From contig CM017563.1 of NCBI GenBank assembly GCA_007844125.1, positions 14,925,663 through 14,989,662 of the forward strand: a stretch of 64,000 bases of DNA, read 5' to 3'. Below, in pieces: positions 11,801-24,781 of the stretch; the first letter of the stretch is position 1; each line of letters starts with the position of its first letter. This DNA is from Sinonovacula constricta. Taxonomy: Eukaryota > Mollusca > Bivalvia > Cardiida > Solecurtidae. The notes beneath the pieces were generated by a model. That model saw nothing but the letters and a program-made list of their open reading frames with translations, had not been told where the DNA came from and ran no database searches. Position numbers and translations under genes: made by a program.

Positions 11801-14800
11801 TATTCCGTGGTGCATATTCCATGCCGCTTTTCTGGCTGGTTAACGGTGCATTCTTCTGTTTGATAAAATTAAGCAAAACCTGTATTGATAATAATTCGTG
11901 TTTTCATAATGCATTAAATGTCAATCATATTTGTTTATCATACCCTGCGTTGTAACTGCCCAATAAGGCCGTTGAAGCTTTCTGTTTCTCTGTCCGCGTA
12001 GTTACCCCACTTCCGGTCGGCTGGTTCCGTCAATACATACCTAAACAGCAGACACCTATTAATCACATTGTCATTTTTTTATGAAATGAATAAGACGCGT
12101 TTATCCACTTGTTAGTATGCAAAAAGATTATTACCACTTCGAAAACCTTAATCGTTATTCGTTGTTTATACCAAAGCAAAATAATTGCGGTTCCGTATAT
12201 ACGGGTGGCCCCGGGTTCGTTCCGGGGCTGCGACATACCAAAGTCGTTAAAAGTCGTAGTGGTATAGCTCCCTTGCTGACGTTTCAGCAAATGTGATTGT
12301 AGTTCCACTCCTGGCTGATGCGGTGTCAGGTTAATGTGATTGGGCATGGTATCATGCCGAGTGTTCATGGCGTGCTAAACACAGTGTTGCAAGTGGACAC
12401 CGTCTCCAGATAACAGAAATATTGTTCGTGGAACAATAACCCCAATAAAGAGACAAAATAATAGGGACGAAATAAATGTGGAGTGAAATTGAAGTGGCAC
12501 CAAGTTTCTAAAATCCACCTATAAGAACAGCCGTTTCACTGTTATTCACTGATATTCAACGACGCCGCTATTTGGCGCGGTTACACTCTTATGCAGGGTG
12601 TATATTTGTGTTTCTTGAAGTCATGTACAGTTTGGCGAGCAATTATAAATAAACGAATTTGAAAACGTGAAAACCTTACTTATCATGGTACATGTAAAAA
12701 CACAGTAGTCACACAGTTTGTAGTCAATCAATCATTTACGTGTAAAAATACTCACGTAAAATTCAATGTTGTTGACAATTCATTTAGAAGATCCATACAG
12801 AAGCCAAAGTAATTCTTTGTCCCGTTGATGGTTTTATTGGACATTACAAATGGCGTGTACTGTAATACAAGATGTAGTAATAGAATATTAAGTATTTGTA
12901 CACGATTTATATGCACAAAATTAAACTCATTATCTGGTAATACTACATAACAGTTTTTTATATAACGTTTTTAAGCAAAGTGCAAAAGATTCACATAAAA
13001 TAATTGTTAATAGACAGTACGGTTCACTTAAAATAAATTGTAAATAGACAGTGGCGGTTTATTTAAAATAAATTGTAAATAGACAGGGACGATTTATTTA
13101 AAATAAATTGTAAATAGACAGGGACGGTTTATTTAAAATAAATTGTAAATTGATAGTGACGGTTCATTGGAATAAATTGTAAATAGACAATGAAGGTTCA
13201 TTTAAATTAATTTGAAAATAGACAATGACGGTTCATTTAAAATAAATTGTATACAGACAATGACGGTTCATTTAAAATAAACAGTGACGTTATGTTTTGT
13301 ATTAACTATCAACTTTAAGCTGGTCCTAATTGGTTTGCAGGACTACACTTCTTGTGCGATATACGGTTTAAGGACTATTTTTATAATCAGTCATGTACAC
13401 ATTAAAACATGTGATTTTGAATTGACCATAGAAACTTTGGTTGCTCTTCCAATCATAATTGTAACCATATTTGGTTTTTAATCAACATGGAAATTTACAA
13501 AAGTTACGTAGACATGATGTATGCGATGTACACATAGATGAGGTTTTCTTCTTCTAATTACGTGAAATAATGTGTTTTCTTGTAAATATGTGTTTAAGGA
13601 AAAGTATGTTTTCTTGTAAATATGTGTTTAAGGAATAGAGTTTTTTTTATGTAAACATGCGTTTAAAGAATAGTAGGTTTCCTTCTTAACACACGTTTAA
13701 GGAATATAACGTTTTCTTCAATACATATAATAAGTAAAACTGTTTCTGGAATCACCGACCTCGAGGGTGGACACGAGGAATGTACGTTTGTTGTAGCCGT
13801 ATTTTGTATTGGGGAAGAGTTCCGAGGTGAGCCGGAGTTCTCCGGACACGTCGATATAGCCAACGTTTGTGAACGAGCGACTTGTGGTGGCCGCCCAGAG
13901 CAGTGTGTCGATGTTGAATCCACGGCAGTAAACGGACGGGTGGAGGGACGCTGCCGTCTGGCACAAAAAAGTAAAAAATAAGACATTTTTTAAACGGTTT
14001 AAACTACTCGGATAAATGAAAATTCTACTTTCAACTGACATTGATTTTCAGTAGTCGCATTCATTGGGCAAGAGAACTGCTCCGCAGGTTTAGGGATTTA
14101 AAAGCCGTAGAAAAGTTTCAATTCTGTTGGCAATTTCCCGTCGAAATGAGCTTAACAATAACAAGAATGCTTTATGTTTTGAAAACTGTTTTTCAGCGTA
14201 GCTATCTAACTCATTTTTGACCTAATAACGTATGCTGACACAAACACCAGTACGGATCAAAATTAAAGTATGTTGCATTGGCAGAAGTTCTAAGTATATT
14301 GTTATAATTATCGAAACTAGAAACACATCGCTTTACCAACATTCTATACACACAGTGTGTGCAAATACATGTACATGTTTATTGTGGACCGGTACCACTG
14401 TAGGCCACGCTTTTTCTATAATTATACTATACAAAAGACAAAAACATGTAACATAATTGCCTGCACAATTCTGCCTCTACTGGTTTAAGTAACTGATATA
14501 ATACATAATTACAAGATAAATTTCTTGTAAAACTCACTTAACACTACTATTTTGTTATGTAATGTTGATCTATCTATGCTTTAACTGAACAGGGTTAAAT
14601 TCCGTTCAAGCTTGGAAAGACACCATAAGTCGGCAGACAAGTGGAGCAGTAGTGGTTTCAATTGGTGATTCATTCTACACAGTCATCGCTTGTCTGATAC
14701 AATTATGATTGTTTAAACTTTTGAGATACATCGCACCGACCAATTACGATCATTGTAGCGACGCCCTGCAGTAACGGTGAAGAAAGACCTAAGATAAATG

Positions 14801-17800
14801 CTTGGGTAGAACCACCAGCGCACCCCAGGTGAGGTGAAGGACCTTCCTTTATTAAATCCTTCGCCACGAACGGGACTCGAACCCACGTGTTGTGAGGTTA
14901 ACCACTCAGAGAAGTTACAAATCGGTGACTCCACCACTACGCCGATACAAGTGTGATATACTTATGTAGGACAAGAAATTCATCCGATTGTTTTCACCAG
15001 TGAATATATAGTATTCAATCAGTGTCATATATTACTATTTGTGAGACAATGTATGATATTTTGGTGTAGTAGTTTTTAGATTTGTTTCTCAATATAAACC
15101 ATAAAAAGTATGTTCACAAAGCCTCACAAACGCCGCATATCTTGTTTTGAAGATATGTCTTGTTTCAATCGTTCCTTATTGCATATTGCATATTTTAATT
15201 GTATTCTGGACACATTGGAAAATTATGTTTAAGCTTAACTTTTTCAGCAAAATCTTATTCCTCTTACATGATTTTTTAGATGTACAATAAGGCAGAATTT
15301 TAAAAGCATTGTCGAAACCTTTTTTGTGTTTACACTAATATTGTTCAAATACGGTATATAAGAAAACGTTGTTCGATATCAAGACTGTTCATTAGTAACC
15401 AGTTCTGATTAGTTGTTGTTGTTGTTGTTGCTGTTGTTACAAAGTCCTACGAGCATTGCAACATATACCAAGATTGGAATTGGCACAGAACAAAGGTATT
15501 CATATGCAAGAAAATTTAAAAAATTAGAACATATTTAATTTGTGACAAGTCATTTAAAAGCAGAAAACAACGCTTATATTTATAAAACATAGGATCTTAA
15601 CAGCTGTCAAAACCTTTTCGTTCATGACACTAATTTAGTTTCATCACAGTGTACATGATAGTTGTTTGATAGCAAGATTGTTCGGTAGTTAGCAATTCTG
15701 ATTAGTTTTGGGGTGATCAAATGTGTATAAAAATCGCAAAAACTTACGTGAACGAGTTTGCTAACAATGTGTTTCTTCCAGTCCGTCTGGTTTAAGTTTC
15801 CATTTAATGTTAACACCGCCACTCCATGCAATATTGTCTCCAGGGTGGGAATTATCAACTGCAATTAACATTATATTTGTGTGTTACTGATTGTTTCTTT
15901 TTGTTGTTGTTTTGCCATCATAGTTCTGTTGTCGATATGCAATAGTTCTACGTCGTAATGTTAATGTACATTTAATGTAAATTAAAAACAGTAAAACATA
16001 TTTTTCACAAACATTTTAAAAATTCACATAAATGTCAAAAATTGACTTCGGAATTTTACGAATGGTCATAGAATAATATATTTTCACGAGTTTCCCAACA
16101 TATTGTTTTATAATCACGAGTGAAAAAAAATTCTACCATCCACTGAGATCAACATTTTTAACATTTTAAGCTTATTATTGTCTGTAAATTTTAGTTTAAT
16201 CACTTGTACCTAATTACCTCCCTTTGTACCCAGAGTGAACAAGATAAGCCTTTTATTTCACTGTGGGCCAAAGTGAAACGATAAGGGGTTTTTACTGGTA
16301 TTTCCCACGTTTCCATCCAAAAGCATAAAATAGAAAAAAATATGATTGTTGACAATGTTGAACGAAGACAAATAAAAATTACCTTCGTAGAACGTCCTGT
16401 CCATTCAGGTATTGGAACAATGGCTACATTGTCCAGATCGTCTGCGCATGCTCGGAGACCACGTGACATTGATTTCTTGTAGCCATAGAGAATAAATATC
16501 CACCTAGAGAACTGCTTCAGAAGCATTCTTTCCTTCCTAGAAGAAATAGTGTCATCAAAGCTGTTGGCCTGGAAAATATATTCGACGTAGTTTTGATTGC
16601 AACGTCGTAACATACAAACACATCATTTGGAACGTCTCAAGATTTATCAATAATCTGACAAAAGAACTCTTGAAATGCTATTTATTGTTGCCCTACACCC
16701 ATGTGAAATGTAAAACATAACACCCCATTTGTTATAATAAAAAATATATTGTCTATAGGAGCAACGCTGCACAGTTAGCTACGTTTAAAGTGGTCACTTA
16801 CTTTTGAGATCACGACACATCCGAGTAATCAGCTCTGACGTCGGTATCTATTTTTAGCTGAAATCCCCATCGTGTTAATCTAAAGAATAGTCTTTTACAG
16901 TATTATATTTTTCTTAATTTGTTTTGTCTGAAATTTGAGATATTACTTTGGTTTATTCAGCAATTATGCACAAATTCCCCAAAATAGGATTTGGGTTTGT
17001 GATTTGCCGGCATTTTTGTCGATACTGTGCAGCGACATTTCTCATTATAGCACAGGGGCACTTATGAGGTGCCCAAGGACTGAACCAGGCCGATCCATTA
17101 TATTGACACCGACGAATCAGGCGTAATGCTGTCCCCTTAGCTCCGAGCTTTAAGAGGGAAACTACTACTACCAACTTTAAAGTCTTTGGTTTGACCCGGC
17201 CGGAGTTTAAACCCACGCCCTCCCGATCCGCAAGTCGACGGTCTACCACCTGAGCTATTGCGGCCGGTCCAGAACAGAGGGTAAGATGTTGTTATATGTA
17301 ATAGATATAAGCAAACTGTCGGATACCACCCTTAACTTAGTACAACATTTTATTTATAGAAACCATTATGCTACTGACCACTAATATTTGAGCTTGATGT
17401 TTTGTATTTTTGCCTATGCTAAAATCGAGTAACCTAATATGTGGGAAGCATTATGCATGTATGACTTTGCTAATGAACTTAATTAGGTACGTCATGTATT
17501 AGCTAAGTATTTGAAATATAGCTCCTGGATCAAAGTAATTTGTTATGTTGAATATTTAATGTTAAATAGATATGAATGTAACATATGTGATAATGTAGAT
17601 AGTTGGCACAGTCTAAATTAAAGATTGATGAAACAACCTTGATCTAACTAGGATTAAAATTTATCAGCCAAATTAGCTCTTTTTGTACGTATTAAGTTCT
17701 TTAAGAAATAAATATAGGTAAAAATTATGAGATTAGTTGTGTAAGCATCAACTTTAATATAAAGTTGGTATCCGACAGTTTGCGCCATTTCTTTTCTCAA

Positions 17801-19842
17801 ATAAGCAAATAAGTCATTGTTACCTGAAAATGTCTTGCAAAATGGTGTTCATTGTGCAAACAGTCAAGCATAAATCACTACTTCGTAATTGAAAAAAAGA
17901 TATTTCTTATCTGAGCCACGCTGCAGAGATAGCGATCTTTAAACTACGAAAAACACGTAACCACGTACATCGGGGATCACGTTGTATCTTCAATTTAATT
18001 CGCTATGATGTCGTATCTATTTTATCAAAAATCCCAATTCGTAATTATTCACTAATTTGTAAAGATCAAAAATTTTTAGAGCGTCTTTTTCACGATGTGT
18101 ACTGTCTAACTATTGATTCGGTGTTCAAAACCGTCTTCATTTACACTAAAGCGTGAATGTTTTTAGAAATTATGCACAGATTCATCAAACAGGGGGTGAG
18201 TATTTTAATGGTATTGGATGTGGGCAAAGTGTCACCTTTAAATGCATTATATTAGTATATCTGAACATAATTGGTTTTCTGCTGAAAGTTTCCAGACATC
18301 TTTGTCAAATAGAAAAATATAAACAATTTACTTCTTCAAAACGTTTTCAAAAGTTTCTTTTGTAGCCTAGCCACATGTAAGTATATCCTTACCATAAGCG
18401 CTACTTTCCGCGCGCATTTATATCTACAGGCCACAAGGAAGTAAAGCGCTTTAGCATCTTTGGCAAAATCCTGATACATTGTCATTAGGATGTCGTCAAA
18501 TTTCTCCATGTGGTCAATGTTGAAAACAACCATCATGATCTTATCTGTTGAAAGTCTATCAATCAATTTGGAAGCCTCGAGCTCTGAAAAATGTCACATG
18601 GAAAATTTTATGCAATTAAATGTGATTGAATTTTAATCCGTTTTCTGCGCCAAAGTATCATTGTAACACAACCTGCAGAAACCTTTAGGGTGTGCTAATA
18701 ATAACTTCCTTAAAACAAATAAATAACGTATTCTAAATAACTAGGTGGTTAAAAAAGTACGTATGTAATCTTGGTCAAGGCCTAAAATTGCATAATATTA
18801 CAATTTCAAAGTTTTCTTAGCGCGTCGGTGCAGTTTACACGTTGTATGGAATTTTAAAGCAAATGTTAACATTTCCACTGTGGGTTTTTTTCCAATCACG
18901 ACTCTACGAATGTCGTTCGGACCGGCCAAATGATCCGTTTCATAGTTGAATACGAAGTATTGGGATCAGCGAATGTATACGTAGTACGTCGTACATTCGT
19001 TAAACTATGATTCGAAGTATCGTGATTGAATATACTAATCATTTTAAAGAATTCAACATTTTAGCGTATTTTATTAACCTGATTCTGTATCATGTACAAC
19101 AAAGACATAGTTCCACATAAGATGCTGCAATAGCCCCGATATGGCTCCCGGAAGTTGGTCTGCATAGTCGTGTGGGATAGTCAGCCGTCTGAAACAACAA
19201 CAAAAACTTCTGAACACAGGGAAGTCCATCATTTTCTGATTAATACATTTGTGCAATAGGTCCAGAAATAACAAAGGCAAAAACGATCATGATTATTAGA
19301 AATAAGACAAACTATTGTACATTTAGGTTTGATAATGTGGCTATAGAGATGGTAGTATAGATTATGAATCATGTACTGATGGCGGAATCATGTACTGATG
19401 GCGGCTATATAGGTATGTTGAAGTTAAGCGTAGTTTGGTAGAAAAATACCAGTGATATTCAATATATTACTAGAACAAAATAAACTATTTAACATTTAAT
19501 TTTGAAATAAAATGATTGTCAATTTTTTTGTAATTATGAGAGCAAAAGTAATGCAAAAGAAAAATAAACTATACATACGACATGTTAAACGAAAGGTTTG
19601 CCTCTGCACAATACATATCATCATTATCATTCGTAGTTAATGGTGAGCTCTCTTCTCCGCAGTCATCGTCAGGTTGTGCCTTCAAGAAGGACTAATATAA
19701 GATGTTTTTAGATGAGATGAGGTGACATCTCAGTTAAGATAAGATTTTGTTATATGTTATAGAAAGTTATATTTATAATATAAACCAATTACACATAATG
19801 TTAAATTATACAAAAGCAAGGCAAAATAACACCTGGCCAAAT

Positions 19843-19901
<59 letters not shown>

Positions 19902-19902
19902 T

Positions 19903-19991
<89 letters not shown>

Positions 19992-22900
19992 TTTAATTTT
20001 TTTTTTATTATTTATTCATTCATTTATTTATTTATATGCCTTTTTTGCTAAGGCTTTATCGATACATTCTATATACCTGAATAAAGATTTTGGAGCAACA
20101 TCTAGTTTAAAACTTTTCAAATTCAAACACACCTTAAAATATAGAAATATTATCAATAGATTAAATTAAAACGAAAGTAATGCAGATACATATGCATCGT
20201 GAACTGTTTTCCTGTTAAAATTAGACATGTTTACAATTTTAAACAAAATAAATCTCCTTACTGAAGTCTGGTCAATTTTCCTGGTACCCCACCAAATGTG
20301 CTGTTTGTTTCTCGTCTGCAGGAGATTGTATAACGTTTGTGAGGTTTCACCGACATCGGCATATATAATGATGTCAACCTCCGGGTCTTCATCCAGCCGC
20401 AGGGCTTAAAATAATGGGAGTATTTATTACAAATTTCATATTTTCATATATATTGAACATTTAACTTCCTAAATGATTAAAGTTATGTAAAGTATTGGAA
20501 TGAAGTAAACATTGAGACGGACCTTTTGGAGGCATTAACTGCAACACCCGGACTAGCTTATACGTGTAAAAAGACACATTCAATGTTGAATACACGTTGA
20601 TGGTGCTTTGAGTGAACTCTTCCACTGGGCAACATCCGGATCTTGGCAACATCCGGATCTTTTAACTTCATGATTCTCGCACGGAGCTCATATCGGAAGC
20701 AGTGATTGTTCAGTACCGATTTTGTTTTACTATTCCACGGTAATCGAACAAGTTCGGAGTGCAACATTAGAATTTTAAATGTCACTCACCTCTCCACAAA
20801 AGGTTCCAGACGGCAAAAAAAAACTGCTGTTCAAAACATAACTTTTAATAATTGCATAAACAATGTATTTCCTGATAAAAAATGAGACTTTGACACATAA
20901 TGATTCATATGTAAACTGACCTGCATTATACACCTGGAAAATCTCTTCTGTATCGACTCCAACCCAGAATAACGTGATGTTGTTGCCCTCGAAACTGAAT
21001 TGTTTTAGGTCCGGAACTTGTGACGTCACATCCGCTATAACACCTAAACGCCAATAAAGGTTAATTAAGTGTAAACCAATTTAGTTTTAATTTTAACTGT
21101 TTAAAAGTTTAATTATTTTGCATTTTATTCTTGCAATGGAAATTTAAATAGCGCCTTAGCAAAAATGCAAATTGGCAGTCCATGTTTTGAACTGGTATTT
21201 TGTTAATTGTTTTACACAAAATAATGGCCCGAATGGGATTTTAGCGTCATGTGTTTATTGAACTTTTATTTTGATTGTTACACTCAAGGAACTGGTTGTC
21301 CGTGCTTTGTTAAGTGTAGAAGAGTTTTCGTCATTATTACGTGAGGCAGCAAGTACCTTTTTTTCTACAACAACGTCCATGCATAAAAAAGTCTCTTCAG
21401 AAGCATATAAACAAAGACTTTGTAATAAATCTGAATGGTTCGGTAGCGAATGCCCGGGTGCCAAATATAATTACTTACAGTCGGTATACGAATTTAATCG
21501 ATGCAGAAATGATGAAAATAGAAATAATGTGTGTGACCTAAAGTCGGTGTATAAGCGGTTAGTTAGGAAAAAGAAAAGGGCATATGAACGGAGTAAAATT
21601 AGGGAAATAGGAAAAATGAAGCATTGTAAACCAAAAGATTTTTGGAGATTATTTACAAACAGCAAGTTAAGTATAAATACGATATCAGCTGGCGAGTTTT
21701 TTTTATTATTTTTCTTCGATGCAAATTAAGTCTAGTGAAGGATTTGATTGGAAACAGGCTTTTTTTGTGTTGAGCATGATTTTAAATCGAATGTATATGA
21801 CATACAGGAACTCAACTCACGAATTGCTTTGTCGGAAGTACAATCAGCTATTGAGGCACTAAAGCGTGACAAAGACGTCAATAATACCTTATAAATGAAT
21901 ATTTTATTGAGTCGGTTGATATTTTGGCGTCACATGTTGTTGATCTCTTAATTCTATTTTTGAATCTAGACATTTTCCAATTAAGTGATCCGAAAGTATT
22001 ATTATTCCTATACACAAGAAAAATGACGTAAATGACGTCAATAATTATCGCGGCGTCACTTTAGTAAGCTGTTTTTCCTAAATTGTTTACATCTGTTATT
22101 AATAAACGGTTAAGTACTTGGGTGGAAAAACACAGTGTTCTAGGGGACCCTCAATTTGGTTTCAGAAAAAGCAGGTCAACTGTTGATGCTATTTTTGTTC
22201 TTAATTCTGTGATAAATAAAGTTATAAGTAGAGGAAATCGGTTGTATTGCGCATTTGTAGACCTCAAAAAAGCTTTTGACAGTGTATATCTAAATGGTTT
22301 GTGGAATAAGTTATTTAAGTTAGGAGTTGATTCCAAAATGTTAACCGTAATTCACGATATGTATCAGCAAGTAAGATGTTGTGTAAGAGGGCAATCCACA
22401 CACTCTGAGTTTTTCTAATGTACGGTAGGTCTAAAGCAGGGCGAAGTTATATCGCCTATTCTTTTTTCATTATTCATCAACGATCTTGAACAATTATTGA
22501 AAGAAGGGAGTTTAAGCGACTTAATATTGGAAGACATACCCCTAACTATCCTATTATTTGCGGATGATATGTGTATTTTAGCAGGTACACCAGAAGACTT
22601 ACAAACTCGTTTAAACATATTATATTCGTACTGAAATAGGTGGCGGCTGCAGGTTAATACTAGCAAAGCCAAGGTTGTACTATTTAGGCGACGTGGTGGC
22701 ATCAAACAGGGAGAAATATGGAAATACGATGGAACTGACCTAGAAGTTGTAAATGATTTTAACTATCTGGGCACTGTTTTTAATTATACAGGTTCGTTTA
22801 CGCTAAATCAAACAACCCTCATTGGCAAAGGTAGTAGGGCACTAAATGCCCTTTTATACAAACTTCGTAACTATCCATTTTCCTCTAAAGTTTTCTTTAA

Positions 22901-24711
22901 AATATTTGACGCTTTCGTTGGTTCAACCCTTAGTTATGCAAGTGAAGTATGGGGATTTTAGTAAATCAAAAGGTATAGAGGCAATACAATAGAAATTTTG
23001 TAAACGTATTCTTACAATAAAGGAATCGACACCTTATGTATGTGTCTACGGTGAACTTGGTCGATATCCACTATATGTTTCAAGATATGTACGTATTATA
23101 AAATATTGGACCAAGTTACTACCGACAGATAACGTGCTTCTACGAATGGTATATAGAAGCTTAGTAACCGATTGCAATAATGGTATAAGCAATTGGGTTA
23201 CCAGTGTAAAGACCCTACTAGACAATTTTGGGTTTTCATATGTATGGCAGAATCAAAATGCTGGCAATTAAAAATCATTTCACTTAAAATTTAAAGTAAG
23301 GGTTATCGAAGTATTAAGACAGCAGTGGATCAGTGATCTGAGTAACTGTAGTTCTTTAAGTTTGTATAGAAGTTATAAGAGTAGCTTCGTGATTGAGATT
23401 TATTTAAATACCCTGCCAAAAATGTACAAGACTATTCTCTCGAAGTTAAGAAAGTCCTCCAATAATCTCCGGGTTGTAACAGGTAGATATCAAAACAATA
23501 GAGAAGAGAGAGCTTTACGACTGTGCACTTTCTGTAATTCTAGAGATATTGAGGACGAATACCAGTTTTTACATATAAAGACATACGTACAAAATATGTT
23601 TCTCATTACTACCATAAAAGACCTAGCGTGTATAAGTTTGCAGAGTTAATGCAAGCGAGCAGCAAGGGAAAACTAATAGATTTGTGCAAATGCATCAATG
23701 AATCTTTCCTGCGTCGGAAAGCACTGATTGATACCCAACATAATCAGCCATAATTTGACAAAAAGTAAATATTGTCATAAAAAGGTCCTTGCCCATAAGG
23801 ATACTTATTCCTACTCCGGCAGTACACATATTATTGTTCATGTATTTATACTCCTACATATGTAAGAGTTGAACAATTTGTCAACACTATTAGTGTTTTG
23901 ATTATTTACTAAAACGAAGATACGTTTGGCATGTTCAAAACAATAATGCATTTATATATTGGCATTACAAAAATACGACCTTGTTAATTAATATTGAGTA
24001 GTTATACGTGTCTATTTTTGTTACTTCAATAATTGCCATCATATAAATGATACATATGATTAGATAATTGTACCATACATGGTTTTATGATTGTATTTCT
24101 TTCTCTGTGGACGCATAAGTCGTTTTGCTTTATTAAAAAGTCCACGTTGTAAAACGACAAATGGAGGTCTAATACTAGTTCAGTCTCCAATTAATCATTA
24201 TTTATTGTACAAGTAAAAATTGATTCTTTATAAGAGCACGTAAGGATGACACATAAAAAAATATTAAAAAAATAAAAATAAAAATAAATATTAAAAGATT
24301 ATGTATGTTGCAATAATGTTATTACTATTTGTGATTAAGCGTTTATGAAATATGTATTTCTCACATGATTTCACATTGTATAAAAATTGTTTTAACATGT
24401 TTGTTGACGCGAAACTATTGTAGTTTAAGTCAATAAAGTTCTGTTCTGTTCTGTTCTATTTACGGCAGATTTTTTAATCTGTTGTACAACAGTTAAGAAT
24501 GGTCTTTGATAAAAATTAAAAACTAATAAGTCCATGCAATTTAGGAGCTGTGGATATGGAAAATGGAACATAATGACATAAATGTCATAAGACTAAACAT
24601 AAAAATGCTAATGTTTTGTTCTTGTTTATTTGTTGTAGTTGTTGTTGTTATTGTTGCGTGTGCGTGTGCGTGTGCGTGTGCGCGCGTGTGTGTGTGTGTG
24701 TGTGTGTGTGG

Positions 24712-24781
<70 letters not shown>

